In this document: positions 1 to 8,783 of the stretch, piece by piece
Position numbering within the stretch: position 1 is the stretch's first letter
How the letters are laid out: each line of letters opens with the position of its first letter
Assembly (NCBI GenBank): GCA_963784195.1
Contig: CAWARA010000020.1
Location: forward strand, 682,001 to 746,000
Direction: 5' to 3'
Source: CAVQAH01 sp963784195
Lineage (GTDB): Bacteria > Acidobacteriota > Vicinamibacteria > Vicinamibacterales > 2-12-FULL-66-21
Length of the DNA stretch: 64,000 bases
The notes under the pieces: generated by a model
What the model was told of the DNA's origin: nothing
Database searches by the model: none
The model's input: the letters and a program-made list of their open reading frames with translations, nothing else
Translations under genes and position numbers: made by a program

Positions 1-65
1 GATGAGACTGCTGCGGCAGCCGATGGGGCAGGCCGCAACGCACGGAACGGATGGAGCGACGCCAT
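1..65 (-). CDS. DUF1015-family protein, first 21 codons (runs off window)
   Basis: Only the N-terminus is present. From the ATG at 65 the frame reads MASLHPFRALRPAPSAAAAV, which matches the usual opening of DUF1015 (SerC-associated) proteins, MxxxxPFRxLRP. No Shine-Dalgarno sequence is evident. A TAGAAT box lies 6 nt upstream (77-72), compatible with a leaderless transcript. The start is 33 bp after the stop of the M23 peptidase gene on the same strand, so the two could form an operon or be separately transcribed. The identification rests on a short stretch of family resemblance. Confidence 0.55.
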   Translation of the reverse strand, partial: MASLHPFRALRPAPSAAAAVS

Positions 66-77
66 CGCGACATTCTA
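66..77 (-). promoter_or_regulatory. candidate -10 box of a leaderless promoter
   Basis: TAGAAT (77-72) followed by 6 nt and the ATG at 65. One of five similar boxes placed 6-9 nt before a start codon in this window. No convincing -35 box was found. Confidence 0.35.
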
Positions 78-97
78 CCCTTCGAGGTGGAGAGGGC

Positions 98-1420
98 CTA
101 CTGGTTGGCCTTGACCGCGTCCGGCCTGGCCGCCGGACGATTGGCGGACGCGGTCGTCGACAAGTGCTTCAGCACGTTGTCCCGCTCGGTGCGGAACGCC
201 TCGAGATACGTACCCGGAATCGGTTCGCCGGGCGGCTGCTTCGCGTGCTCCCGCCGGGGATCGACGAATGTGCCGTTGCGGCGTATCCGATAATCGAGGT
301 GCGGACCAGTCGCCGTGCCGCTCGAGCCGACGCGGCCGATCAACTGACCCTGCTCGACGCGCGCGCCAGCCCGAACGCCCTTGCCGAACGACGAGAGGTG
401 CAGGTAGTAGCTCTCGAGCCCTCCGCTGTGCCGCAGCCGAACCTGACGGCCTCCACCGCCAGCCCACCCCGCCGAGACGACGACACCATCAGCAACGGCG
501 ACGACGGCGGCGCCGTGCGGCGCGGCGTAATCGACGCCCAGGTGGGCACGCACGACGTGGTGAACCGGATGGAGCCGGCGGCGGGAGAAGCCGGACGTGA
601 CACGCGGCTCGAACTTGAGCGGCGACTTCAGAATTGTTCGTTTCAGCGACCGGCCGCGCTCGTCGTAGAAGCCGGCCTTGGCGGTCGAGGGGTTGACCCA
701 CCGAACGGCTTGGTATTCGCGTCCCTCGTTCTGGAAGCGGGCGGCGAGAATGGGCCCGTAGCCTGCAAACTGCCCTTCGCGCGACGATTTCTCGACGAGG
801 AGCTCGAACGAGTCCCCCTGCTGCAGATCGGATTGAAAATCGATTTCACCACCGAACAACTCGGCGAGCGAAATCGCGAGCTCGATCTTTTCGCCCGCTT
901 CGTCCATCGCGGCGATCAACGAGGAATGCTCGCTGTCGATCTGGCCGCGGATGCCGACGATCTCGGTCTGCTTCTCGAACGGCAGCACCGCAGCCTCGAG
1001 CACCTCAGGGGTCAATCGATTCGGACTGACGATCCGCAGAAACCGATCGACGTCGATTTCGTATTCGAACTCGCGCAGCCAGCCGTCGACCGATCGAACC
1101 AGTCGGTACGGCTGGTTGGCTCGGATCTGACGCGGGTTGAAAACCGAACGCGTCGACTCCACCACCGCCTGCACCACTTCCACTGGCAGATCGTGATCGC
1201 GCAGGATGCTGTCGAGCGTGCCGTTGCGCGGCACGACGGCTTCGATCGTTTCCGTCTCTCGCGGAAGCAGAATGTCCCGTCCCTCGCGAGGCACGGGAGG
1301 CGGCGCCTCTGCGGCGCAGGCCGACAGCATGAGCGCCGCGGCCGCGCATGCGGACGCCAGACGAGTGATGCAAGATGATGGCTGAATGCCGGACCATGCG
1401 AAGGTTCGGCATCTTAGCAT
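98..1420 (-). CDS. M23-family metallopeptidase lipoprotein (peptidoglycan endopeptidase-like)
   Basis: About 440 aa. The N-terminus holds a lipoprotein signal with lipobox LSAC (MLSACAAEAPP), so the protein is probably anchored in the outer membrane or periplasm. A central region (roughly residues 60-250) resembles the OapA/SH3-like accessory part of MepM-type enzymes, with the motif YxLVR after ANQP. The C-terminal third is a peptidase M23 domain with HLGVDYAAPHG (His and Asp zinc ligands near residue 292) and GPHLDYRI near 374, in place of the usual HLHYE-type motif. The family cleaves peptide cross-links in peptidoglycan. The ATG at 1420 is chosen because it gives a compact signal peptide; a TTG at 1474 would only lengthen it. 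Confidence 0.88.
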   Translation of the reverse strand: MLRCRTFAWSGIQPSSCITRLASACAAAALMLSACAAEAPPPVPREGRDILLPRETETIEAVVPRNGTLDSILRDHDLPVEVVQAVVESTRSVFNPRQIRANQPYRLVRSVDGWLREFEYEIDVDRFLRIVSPNRLTPEVLEAAVLPFEKQTEIVGIRGQIDSEHSSLIAAMDEAGEKIELAISLAELFGGEIDFQSDLQQGDSFELLVEKSSREGQFAGYGPILAARFQNEGREYQAVRWVNPSTAKAGFYDERGRSLKRTILKSPLKFEPRVTSGFSRRRLHPVHHVVRAHLGVDYAAPHGAAVVAVADGVVVSAGWAGGGGRQVRLRHSGGLESYYLHLSSFGKGVRAGARVEQGQLIGRVGSSGTATGPHLDYRIRRNGTFVDPRREHAKQPPGEPIPGTYLEAFRTERDNVLKHLSTTASANRPAARPDAVKANQ

Positions 1421-1510
1421 GCTGGGACCCAGCTCACGGCGGTGGGACAGAAATCCCGGGCTGTTCGCGCGCAATTTTGTAATTTCCTGCGCGCGGCCGT
1501 TGGGACCAGT

Positions 1511-1950
1511 TCACCGGGAAACCATCAGCCAGACGCCCCACTGCCCGGATCGCCGGCTGTGATACGCCACGCGTCTGCCGTCCGGCGACCAGGAGTACTC
1601 CTCCGCCGTTGGATCCGCGAGCACCTTGCGCATGGACCCATCGCCCAGATCGAGGAGCCACGCGCCATCACGGAAGATCTGGAAGATGACCCGGCGTCCA
1701 TCGGGCGAGACCACCGGCGTTCGAACCATCTGGCCTCTACGTGGAGACGCGAACGTTTTCTCGCGCCCCGTCTCGAGATCGTGGATGACCAGCTGATCGT
1801 CGACGCTGTACGCGATGCGGTTGCCGTCGGGGAACCACGAGCCTCCCCAGGGCTGCCCTGACTTGCGCGACGTGAGCCGATGCAGTTCACCCGTTGCGAG
1901 TTCCACCGTCCACAGGTTCCAGACTTGGGGCTGATCCTGCTCCGACGCGC
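1511..1950 (-). CDS. TolB-like propeller, C-terminal part of a frameshifted gene
   Basis: This frame encodes the last propeller blades of the gene that begins at 3942. Visible WD40/TolB-like signatures are GGSWFPDGNRIAYS, VVSPDGRRVIFQ and SWSPDGRRVAYHS. It joins the preceding frame around 1945-1965: upstream the other frame reads SPDGTRLAFVRVG, and here the sequence continues EQDQPQVWNLWTVELATGE, the expected run of one blade into the next. One base lost or gained would restore a single protein. An internal ATG at 1906 would be called as a start by gene finders but is not a credible one. Confidence 0.7.
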
Positions 1951-3058
1951 ACGAAGGCGAGCCGGGTGCCGTCCGGTGACCAGCTGGGAATCGCGCCGTA
2001 GCCAGGTCCGCTCACCCGCTTGACGTTCGTGCCGTCGACATTCGCCACGTAGATGCCGCGTTCCCCGTCGCGATCCGAATCGAAGGCGATCTGTTGCCCG
2101 TCAGGTGACGGCCGCGCGTGATAGTTTTTCGCGTGGTCGTCGACGACGCGCGTGATGCGGAGGACCGATCCATCACTACGATCGCCGGCCGGCATCAGCG
2201 CGCCATCCGCATCACCTGGATTGCGATAGAACGCCGCGCTGCCGGTCGTCGCAAATGAGGGAGACTGCGCAACGGCGTCATCGATCGTCGTCCGAGCCGG
2301 CGCTGGTTGAGGCCGCGGAGCTGCAGGCGTATCCGGCGCCTCAGGCGCGTCGCTCGATCGTTCTGACCGTTCCGCCGCCGGAACGGTCGGCGCCGGCTCG
2401 AGCGGCAACGGGGCTCGACGGATTGGCGGAATCGCAGACGAAATGCGATCCACCGTCGACCTGATCGCCGTGAGCTGCTCCTCTCGGTCTCGCAACAAGC
2501 GATCCTGGACGAGTGATGTCGTTGCGAGTCCCAGCACGGCCGCGGCCCCCAGCCATCCAGCGATGCGGGCACCACGCCGCCGGCGAGCACGAGGAAGCCG
2601 AACCAGATCGCGCGTCCTCGTGATCTCGGGCTCCCACACGAGCGCGTGCTCGGCCACCACGACTTCGAGCGCCGTGACGGGTTCAGGTTCAGCAACCAGT
2701 GTCCGTGGAGCAGCACGCTCGGACTCGGCTTCTGCCGGAAAGTCTTCGAGCCCAAGGCGCAGTGCGGGTGCAGGTTCCTCGACGGCGGCAATGGGTTCAG
2801 TAGCGACTTCTGCTGCCAACTCGGCTACCGCCTCGGGTTTCAACTCGGCTACCGCCTCGGGCTTCAACTCGGCTACCGCCTCGGGCTTCAACTCGGCTGC
2901 CGCCTCGGGCTTCAACTCGGCTGGTTGCAGAGTTGTCGTCTCGATCTTCGACTCGACAACTCCCACGGGCTCGACTTTGGTGGTCGCCGCGACGCGCCGG
3001 TCGGCGGTCGCATCACCTGTCGACTCGACCGCCGGCTCGAAGTTTCGGTTCGAGCGCT
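1951..3058 (-). CDS. Central part of the frameshifted HTH/TolB protein: AELKPEAV repeats, TM segment, propeller start
   Basis: From about 3058 the frame reads FEPAVESTGDATADRR and then enters AELKPEAV octapeptide repeats encoded by a 24-bp tandem unit (2820-2935). An acidic, proline/alanine-rich linker follows, then one hydrophobic segment (GWLGAAAVLGLATTSLV), a coiled-coil-like stretch, and the first propeller motifs (ARPSPDGQQIAFDSDRDG, IPSWSPDGTRLAFV). A GTG at 2966 could be called as a start, but open coding sequence in the same style precedes it. This is the membrane-spanning middle of one protein whose HTH domain lies upstream (3942-3013). RodZ-like architecture suggests a cytoplasmic HTH and a periplasmic propeller. 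Confidence 0.65.
2820..2935. repeat. 24-bp in-frame tandem repeat, block 1
   Basis: About four copies of a 24-bp unit (GGCTTCAACTCGGCTACCGC plus CTCG on the plus strand), encoding AELKPEAV on the minus strand. It is nearly identical to the block at 3117-3205, so replication slippage or recombination between the two blocks is possible. Confidence 0.9.
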
Positions 3059-3942
3059 TGCGCGGATTTCAACTCGGCTGCTACTTCAGGTATCAACCCG
3101 GCTGCCGCTTCCACTTTTAACTCGGCTACCGCCTCGGGCTTCAACTCGGCTACCGCCTCGGGCTTCAACTCGGCTACCGCCTCGGGCTTCAACTCGGCTC
3201 CCGCCTCGAGCATCGGCCGCACCGTCTCGATCACCAGCTGTTCGTCCAGCCCAGATGCGCGGGCGTAGCGAACCAGCTGCGTGCGTCCGTAAAGTCCCAC
3301 GGGCCAATTGCGTAGATAGCCCCATTCGAGCTGTCGCAGAAGGTCAACCGGGATACGGCTTCGTTCGGCAATCTCCGACAGCGGCAGGCCTGTGGCCCGC
3401 CGGGCACGACGGATATCCGAGATGGTGATCGGTGACGGATCTCCCGGCACGATCGGCGGCTCGTCGCTCGCCGATTCGTCCGGCGGCAGCTCGGCGGCCA
3501 GCTCTGCAGCTTCCGCCCAGCGCGACACGAGGTCACGCATGGCCTTGGGACTGTCCACGGGTGAGAAGCGGCGCAGCGTCTCGGCGAACGCTTCGAGAGA
3601 CGGATAGGGCGGTAGATCGAGGGTACCCATGGCGCGCGCGAGCGCAAGACGCAAGGCCCCTGGGACGCGAACCTCCGCGGCCGAATCGAATGGCGCCAGA
3701 AGCGTCTCGAGCAGCTGCGCCGCTCGTGAGATCGAACGCGACCCGGCGGCGACCGGTCCTTCGACCTGCAGCGCGCCGGAGGGCGCAATGCGGATCACGT
3801 GCAGCGAAGGCACGCCTGGGATGACGCCGCGGATGACCTGTAGGACGAGCTCGCGGACGATCGCCACGGCGTCCATAGGACGCAGCGTGATCCCGACGGC
3901 GGCCAGATCAGCGATGGAAATGCGCGTGTCGGGCTTGAGCAT
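3013..3942 (-). CDS. RodZ-like HTH N-terminal part of a frameshifted HTH/TolB membrane protein
   Basis: The 309-residue frame begins with an unrecognised region of about 165 aa (LRPMDAVAIVRELVLQVIRG is typical). A RodZ/HTH_25-type helix-turn-helix follows at about 174-235 (ISDIRRARRATGLPLSEIAE, then WGYLRNWPVGLYGRTQLVRY). It then runs into AELKPEAV repeats (3117-3205). It stops at 3013, but after about 3050 the coding pattern continues in another frame, so this stop is probably an artefact of an indel. RodZ proteins place an HTH in the cytoplasm and a C-terminal domain in the periplasm. Coupling that HTH to a TolB-like propeller is unusual. Its DNA- or actin-binding role is unknown. Confidence 0.7.
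   Translation of the reverse strand: MLKPDTRISIADLAAVGITLRPMDAVAIVRELVLQVIRGVIPGVPSLHVIRIAPSGALQVEGPVAAGSRSISRAAQLLETLLAPFDSAAEVRVPGALRLALARAMGTLDLPPYPSLEAFAETLRRFSPVDSPKAMRDLVSRWAEAAELAAELPPDESASDEPPIVPGDPSPITISDIRRARRATGLPLSEIAERSRIPVDLLRQLEWGYLRNWPVGLYGRTQLVRYARASGLDEQLVIETVRPMLEAGAELKPEAVAELKPEAVAELKPEAVAELKVEAAAGLIPEVAAELKSAQALEPKLRAGGRVDR
3117..3205. repeat. 24-bp in-frame tandem repeat, block 2
   Basis: Three near-perfect copies plus a diverged copy of the same AELKPEAV-coding unit as block 1. Between the blocks (2936-3116) lies the point where the reading frame of the gene changes. Confidence 0.9.
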
Positions 3943-4110
3943 CTGCGCCGTCGCATTGCGACTTTCCTGCCATCGTGTCAGAGAGGCCGAAAATGGCGAG
4001 ATCTCAGCAGGTCCGGGCAGAGTGGCTGGATATTGATGAGCGGATACGAGGTCAGCCGGTCCACGAAATTACACGACTGGACCGGCTGCGCCTTCGAAAA
4101 CCAAACGTGC

Positions 4111-4668
4111 TTACCGCTCGCTCGAGGGAGGAACCAACCCCTTGGCGCGCATGTATGTCACGAGATTCCCGTAATGCTCGTTGTTGTGCGAAAGGTTCGA
4201 GATGAGCGAACTGCCCCGCGCACGCTCGAGCGTCGTGTTGTTGGGCCCAGGCCTCTTCATCATTTCCGTGAGCGTCGCCGTTGTCTGCGAGTCATACACA
4301 CTGTCGCAGTAGGTCAATGCGTCGGTCAGCGCTTTGACCAGCTCGGCCTTAGGCTTGGTCTCCTTCTGATCGTCGAGCGGACCCGCCGGCGGTTTCTCAC
4401 CCTTCGCAGCCGCGCAGAGCCCGTAATTCGCGTTCGCCAGGTGGGCGACGATCTGCCCGAACGTCCGCACCTCGGGCGCGGTCCCCTGCGGCTTGAAGTG
4501 GAAGTCTGCCTCAGGCATTTTCTCAGCCGCGCCTGCGAGGTACTTGCGGATGGATAGGTGCTGCGCCTTGAGCGAGCCGGCCAGATCGACAGTCGGCGCC
4601 GGTGCCTGCTGAGCGTACGCGCCAGTCGCGCAGGCCGCTCCAGCGATGAACAGTACAACCTTTTTCAT
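4111..4668 (-). CDS. Secreted DinB-family protein
   Basis: 185 aa starting MKKVVLFIAGAACATGAYAQ, a clear Sec signal peptide with an AQ junction. The rest fits the DinB/YfiT four-helix fold: histidines in LKAQHLSIRKYL, QIVAHLANANYG and NLSHNNEHYGNLV are placed like the three-His metal site of the family. A strong Shine-Dalgarno (AGGAGAGGAG) sits just upstream of the ATG at 4668, which decides the start. DinB proteins are metal-dependent and often thiol-related, but the secreted versions common in Acidobacteria have no assigned reaction. Confidence 0.85.
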   Translation of the reverse strand: MKKVVLFIAGAACATGAYAQQAPAPTVDLAGSLKAQHLSIRKYLAGAAEKMPEADFHFKPQGTAPEVRTFGQIVAHLANANYGLCAAAKGEKPPAGPLDDQKETKPKAELVKALTDALTYCDSVYDSQTTATLTEMMKRPGPNNTTLERARGSSLISNLSHNNEHYGNLVTYMRAKGLVPPSSER

Positions 4669-4687
4669 GTCATCTCCTCTCCTGGTC

Positions 4688-4886
4688 CTAACGTCTTGCT
4701 TCGAAGTCGGTGGCAAAGGTTGCGTCAGCGCGGCTGTTCCCCACGAGCGCTGACGCGCGGTTCAGCTCGTTGGTCATGCGGAGGGGCGTCGCTTGATGTT
4801 GGCGAGCACCGTTACGGTCGATGGCCTCCTGGATAAACCGGATCAGCGCACGACCGCACAGGAACCCGTACGGAACGAATGGTCAT
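4688..4886 (-). CDS. Possible small frameshifted gene upstream of the DinB gene
   Basis: An ATG at 4886 is preceded by a good Shine-Dalgarno (CAGGAGACTCC). In its own frame it encodes only 24 residues. One base further, a frame from about 4878 to the TAG at 4688 encodes about 62 residues including FLCGRALIRFIQEAIDRNGA. This suggests one indel near 4875 in a gene of about 65 codons ending 19 bp before the DinB start. No family is recognised. The rest of the 4669-5052 gap holds only a hairpin at 5023-5042. It could be chance. Confidence 0.25.
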
Positions 4887-5022
4887 TGGAGTCTCCTGAG
4901 ACGAACGCAGGCCGTTCGGATCGTTGAGATCAGGCGGGGCTACAGTAGCACGGCAGTTCGGAGCGCGCGGGGCATCCGTCCCTGCGAGACGGCGGCTCGA
5001 ACCAAAGGGTAACACGAGTCAC

Positions 5023-5042
5023 GCCCGACCTGAAGGTCGGGC
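5023..5042. repeat. Palindrome GCCCGACCT-GA-AGGTCGGGC (family F, copy 1)
   Basis: Perfect 9-bp arms around GA, followed by CTACAGG. The same core recurs at 16886-16915 with 14-bp arms and at 47643-47716 with a long insert. Here it lies about 10 bp past the stop of the TonB-like gene and could act as a transcription-end hairpin. Confidence 0.85.
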
Positions 5043-5052
5043 CTACAGGTGT

Positions 5053-5979
5053 CTATTTGGTTTTATCGACCGCGATTTGGATCACTTTGCGGAAGCGGAC
5101 GGGTCTGCCGTCGAGAGTTGCCGGACGGTAGCGCCACTCACGCGCAGCCGCCAGAAGCAGCGCGTCGTACTGCGGGTGAAGCGGGCTTCTCATGTCGATC
5201 CCGATGACGCGGCCCTGCTCGTCGATCACCACTTCCATGATCCCCTTGTCGCGGGTCTGGTTGGTGATCATGGAGGGCACGCGCGGTACGTCCTGACGGA
5301 TCGTGATTGGCAGCGCGACGCCCGGGTTTTCGGCTGAATAGACGAAATTCGCGGGGCGCGTGGGGATGGGAGGCGGCGGGGGCGGCTCTTCCCGCACGGG
5401 CGCCGCAGGCGTCGCCACGGGCGCGGGCGCGGCCGGGGGCGCTGCGGCCGCAACGCTCAGGTCATGGAACCCGGTCACGAGAACGCGCATGTCGCCGATC
5501 TTGCCGCCCACATCCGGATCGTCGATCAGCCGGAGCAGATCGCGGAACTGCCGCTCGGCAGCCTGAAACTCCTTGCGGTCGAACGCCTGCTTCGCTTCGG
5601 TGTAGCGAGCGCGGGCGATGTCCGGGAGCTGCCGGTGCCGAACCTCGGCAAACGCTGCCCGGACGCGCGGCGACGCTTCCGTCTCGCTCGGGTGGTAGAA
5701 AGGATCGGCGGCGATGACCGCGGCGATCGCCGCCTCCGCCTCTTCGCCCCTGCCCAGCGCAAGCAGGCAGAGCGACCGGTACTGTTCGATGGATTTCGTG
5801 TCCGTTCCGACAGTCGGCTCCGCGGGACGGATGCCGTTCAGCAGCGCCAGCGCTTCGTCGTACCGCGCCGATGCATACAGATCACGCGCCGTTGCAAGTT
5901 GTGACTCCTGCGCCGACGCCGCGCACGGCGTCAGGGCAGCAGCGATCACAACAGCAGCCAGTTGACGTTTGATGTTCAC
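5053..5979 (-). CDS. TonB C-terminal domain protein with TPR-like region
   Basis: 308 aa from a GTG at 5979, giving a signal peptide MNIKRQLAAVVIAAALTPCA. Residues about 30-180 are helical TPR-like repeats (ARDLYASARYDEALALL, YTEAKQAFDRKEFQAAERQF). A proline-rich linker follows, then a TonB C-terminal domain (GIMEVVIDEQGRVIGIDMRS ... YDALLLAAAREWRYRPATLD). With a signal peptide and no membrane anchor it is probably periplasmic and not a classical energising TonB. A run of seven G lies 3 nt before the GTG; an ATG at 5994 is the alternative start. It is downstream of the pseudokinase/PEGA gene on the same strand and may be co-transcribed. Confidence 0.82.
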   Translation of the reverse strand: MNIKRQLAAVVIAAALTPCAASAQESQLATARDLYASARYDEALALLNGIRPAEPTVGTDTKSIEQYRSLCLLALGRGEEAEAAIAAVIAADPFYHPSETEASPRVRAAFAEVRHRQLPDIARARYTEAKQAFDRKEFQAAERQFRDLLRLIDDPDVGGKIGDMRVLVTGFHDLSVAAAAPPAAPAPVATPAAPVREEPPPPPPIPTRPANFVYSAENPGVALPITIRQDVPRVPSMITNQTRDKGIMEVVIDEQGRVIGIDMRSPLHPQYDALLLAAAREWRYRPATLDGRPVRFRKVIQIAVDKTK

Positions 5980-6012
5980 GATCCCCCCCACACGCATTCT
6001 GCAAAGTTCAGA

Positions 6013-6043
6013 GTGCGCACGTGCGCACTTGCGCACTCGCGCA
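6013..6043. repeat. Quasi-tandem TGCGCAC element
   Basis: GTGCGCAC / GTGCGCAC / TTGCGCAC / TCGCGCAC units fill the 64-bp space between the PEGA gene stop (6044) and the TonB gene start. Each unit is nearly self-complementary. Confidence 0.8.
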
Positions 6044-8563
6044 CTACTTCATATCAACGCTCAACCTCACCGGCCCGGCCAGGGTCACCGAGATCGCGTG
6101 ACGCTTCTCGCCGAACTGCGGATGGCGGAACACCACTTCGTGCGGGCCGATCGGTACCGACAGATTGCCGATCGGCGTCTCGCCGACACGCTGGCCGTCG
6201 ATGAACACTTCGGCCCACGGCGCGGCGTTCAGGTTGACGGTGCCGTTCGGCAACTCCGCGGTGAGGTTCGCCACCTTGCCCGGCTGAACGTTGACGACGC
6301 GGGTGACGCGGTACCCGAGGGTCTCGTTCACGAGCTGCACCTCGTGACGGCCCGCCGCCATCATGATCCGGTCGGCGTCGGTCGTGCCGATGACGCGGCC
6401 CTCTTCACGTATTTCGATCGAGAACGGGGCTTTGACCGTGAGCCATCCGGACACGGGGCCGGTTCCGGCCGCCGGAGCGCTCGCGAGAGGAACCACGAGC
6501 GACGCCGTTCCCCCTGCCTGAACGTTCACCACGTGCCGGGCTGACGTTTCGCCAGACTGCAGAACGACCTCGTGATCGCCAGGCATCAGATCGGCAACGG
6601 TCAGCGGGGCAGCACCTTTGTCGACGCCGTCCACGAGCACTTTCGCGCCCGCCGGCTGCGACTCGACGCGCAGCTGGCCGAGCTCCGGAGCGTTCGCGAA
6701 CTCGACATGGTGCGACACCTGGCCGCCTGCGGTCGCATTGAACGGGATGACTCGCGGCACGCCCCGGCCACGCAGCTCGAGGATGTGCGCGCCGGGTGTC
6801 ACCGACAGGTTCGCCGGCGTCGGCCCCTTGTCGATGCCATCAACGAAGACCTGCACTCCAGACGGATTCGATTCCACGACGAGCGTGCCCATCTGAGGCG
6901 CGGGCGCCGCACTCGTTCCGATGAACTTGGGCGCAACCGCTGCGGTGATGGCCACCAGAAGGACTGCCGCCGCACTCAACATCATTCGCTTCGAGATGCG
7001 GATCTTCTTCGCGGGCGCATGCTGCGGCGCCGTCACCACCGTGAAGGGGTTGTCGGGATCGAAGAGCGGCCGTTTACCGGCCGTTGCGAGATCGGCGACA
7101 GGAATCAGATCGGCAATGTTCGGCGGCGCCGTTGACGCAGGCGCAGCCGGCATCGCCGGCTGTGGCGGCGCGGCCTGAACGGCAGGCTGGTGCGCCGGTG
7201 TTGGAGGCAGGATCGCAGCCGGTGCCTGAACTGGTGCGACGGCCTGAACCGGCGCAGGTGGCGGAGGAACAGGTGCGTAAACGATCGGCGCGGACTGCAC
7301 GGGCGGCGGCGGCACGGGCGCCGTCTGTACGGGCGCTTGCGGCTGGACCGGGGCCGGCGGTTGCACGGGAATGGCCGCGTGCGGAGCCGGCGCGGGAACC
7401 GGAGCCGTCTTCTGAATGACCGTGTCGGCGAATTCCATCGTGCGCCGCACGGACGCGGCGTCCGGCTGCTGCGCGCCCGCGTGAGAGTGATGGCCCGACT
7501 CATTGGCGAAGACCGAGAGATGCGGCGCGGCTTCAGGTGGAACCGTCCTGGGTGCCTGCGTCTGCTGATGTGGCACGCTCGTCGGTTGCTGGACGTGTCC
7601 TTGCGGGACGAACGCCGGCTCGGCGGCCTGTTGGGCTCCCTGAATCGTGGGCGGTTCGAGCACCGCTGCGATGTACCGGGACAGGAACGTCTCGAGAGCG
7701 ACGGGCGCCGCCACGTACATCGAGTCGTCCGCGACGAGCTCCTCGAGAGCGGACAGGGCTTCAGGCGCCGACGCAAACGCACGACGGACGTCCAGCTGCA
7801 TCGCGCGGGCGAGCCAGTCACGCAGCGACTGCGACAGCGGCTGTTCCTCGCCGAGCGCGGTTCGTTCGCGAGCTTCGTTCAACAGGTGCGGCAGGCGATG
7901 GGGGAACTCGTCGGCGCCGAGCGGCCGGCCGAGCAGCAGCGCAAGCGCGACGAGGCCCACGCCCGTGACGTCCGCACGATGATCGAATCGCGACAGGCCG
8001 GCCGTCGGCGGCATCGCGATCCGGAATTCCTGCCAGAGCCGCTCGCGCGGAAACTGCAGTTGTTCGATCGCTCCGGCAATGACGTGCTCGACGATGACCA
8101 GGCGGGCGTGGGGCGTAACGATCAAACGCTCCGGCGCAATCAACCCATGAGCCACATCGCGTGCGTTCTCGTGCAGCAGGGCCACAGCTGGCACGAGCTG
8201 ACGAATCAGACAGAGCGCCGCGTTGATGTCCAGTTGAATCCGCGTCTCGTGCGCGACACGCAGGATGTCCGACAGCCGCGTGCCCTCGACGTGATCGGAG
8301 ACGATGGCCAGCCCGGGGCCGGGCAATTGCACGCGGTCGACGCGGCGGACGCGCGCGTAGTAGGCGTGCCGGAAATTGGCCAGGCGCGCGGCGCGCTCGC
8401 GCAGCGCAAACTCGAACGAGGGCACAGCCGTCAGCGCCGGCCGAATCCTCAGTATTTGCAGCAGTTCGCCGGTCGCACCGTCGGCGGCGACAACGCGGTC
8501 GCCGATGCCGTCACAGAACAAGGGAGCTTCCGGTCGATCGTTGGACACGGGTATCGTGGTCAT
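6044..8563 (-). CDS. Membrane pseudokinase with proline-rich linker and four PEGA units
   Basis: About 839 aa. Residues 1-290 resemble a Ser/Thr protein kinase, but the catalytic loop reads AHGLIAPERL where HRDLKPEN is expected, so the catalytic Asp, Lys and Asn are missing and no DFG motif is visible: a pseudokinase. Residues about 340-520 are Pro/Ala/Gln/Val-rich. One TM helix (MMLSAAAVLLVAITAAVAP) lies near 525-547. Four PEGA-type units follow (VFVDGIDKGPTP, VLVDGVDKGAAP, a diverged third, VFIDGQRVGETP). The likely topology is a cytoplasmic pseudokinase and a periplasmic PEGA region. The start ATG at 8563 gives MTTIPVSNDRPEAP; earlier in-frame codons look non-coding. Probably a scaffold or sensor; the partner is unknown. 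Confidence 0.82.
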   Translation of the reverse strand: MTTIPVSNDRPEAPLFCDGIGDRVVAADGATGELLQILRIRPALTAVPSFEFALRERAARLANFRHAYYARVRRVDRVQLPGPGLAIVSDHVEGTRLSDILRVAHETRIQLDINAALCLIRQLVPAVALLHENARDVAHGLIAPERLIVTPHARLVIVEHVIAGAIEQLQFPRERLWQEFRIAMPPTAGLSRFDHRADVTGVGLVALALLLGRPLGADEFPHRLPHLLNEARERTALGEEQPLSQSLRDWLARAMQLDVRRAFASAPEALSALEELVADDSMYVAAPVALETFLSRYIAAVLEPPTIQGAQQAAEPAFVPQGHVQQPTSVPHQQTQAPRTVPPEAAPHLSVFANESGHHSHAGAQQPDAASVRRTMEFADTVIQKTAPVPAPAPHAAIPVQPPAPVQPQAPVQTAPVPPPPVQSAPIVYAPVPPPPAPVQAVAPVQAPAAILPPTPAHQPAVQAAPPQPAMPAAPASTAPPNIADLIPVADLATAGKRPLFDPDNPFTVVTAPQHAPAKKIRISKRMMLSAAAVLLVAITAAVAPKFIGTSAAPAPQMGTLVVESNPSGVQVFVDGIDKGPTPANLSVTPGAHILELRGRGVPRVIPFNATAGGQVSHHVEFANAPELGQLRVESQPAGAKVLVDGVDKGAAPLTVADLMPGDHEVVLQSGETSARHVVNVQAGGTASLVVPLASAPAAGTGPVSGWLTVKAPFSIEIREEGRVIGTTDADRIMMAAGRHEVQLVNETLGYRVTRVVNVQPGKVANLTAELPNGTVNLNAAPWAEVFIDGQRVGETPIGNLSVPIGPHEVVFRHPQFGEKRHAISVTLAGPVRLSVDMK

Positions 8564-8598
8564 GGGGCCACCCCCGGGTCTGCAACGGATGCACCAGC

Positions 8599-8627
8599 TT
8601 TGTAACCTGAGCCGAAACCCCACGCAA
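8599..8627 (-). promoter_or_regulatory. Candidate sigma-70-like promoter of the pseudokinase gene
   Basis: TTGCGT (8627-8622), a 17-bp spacer and TACAAA (8604-8599), about 35 bp upstream of the ATG at 8563. It lies in the 283-bp divergent space shared with the M28 peptidase gene. Confidence 0.35.
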
Positions 8628-8783
8628 CGTGTTGAAAAGACGACGCTCCAAGGCTGTCGACACGAGAATTGCAAAGCCGCGAAACTTACGAGAGTGGTGC
8701 GCCGAGTTCAGATTTGTAAGCGCTTTGGCCCCGCGTGCCGTAACGTGCAAGGACGCGAATTGATTTGCGTTATGCTGTCGCCC

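Noticed and set aside
2..1378. Long plus-strand open frame opposite the M23 peptidase gene
   Set aside because: The minus strand carries a lipobox and M23 motifs over the same region; the plus-strand frame has no recognisable family and is a GC-driven shadow.
2820..3205. CRISPR-like regular repeats
   Set aside because: The 24-bp units are contiguous, have no spacers and encode an octapeptide in frame.
7190..8605. 471-codon plus-strand open frame opposite the pseudokinase gene
   Set aside because: It is a shadow of the kinase-like/PEGA gene, rich in Arg and Gly with no motif.
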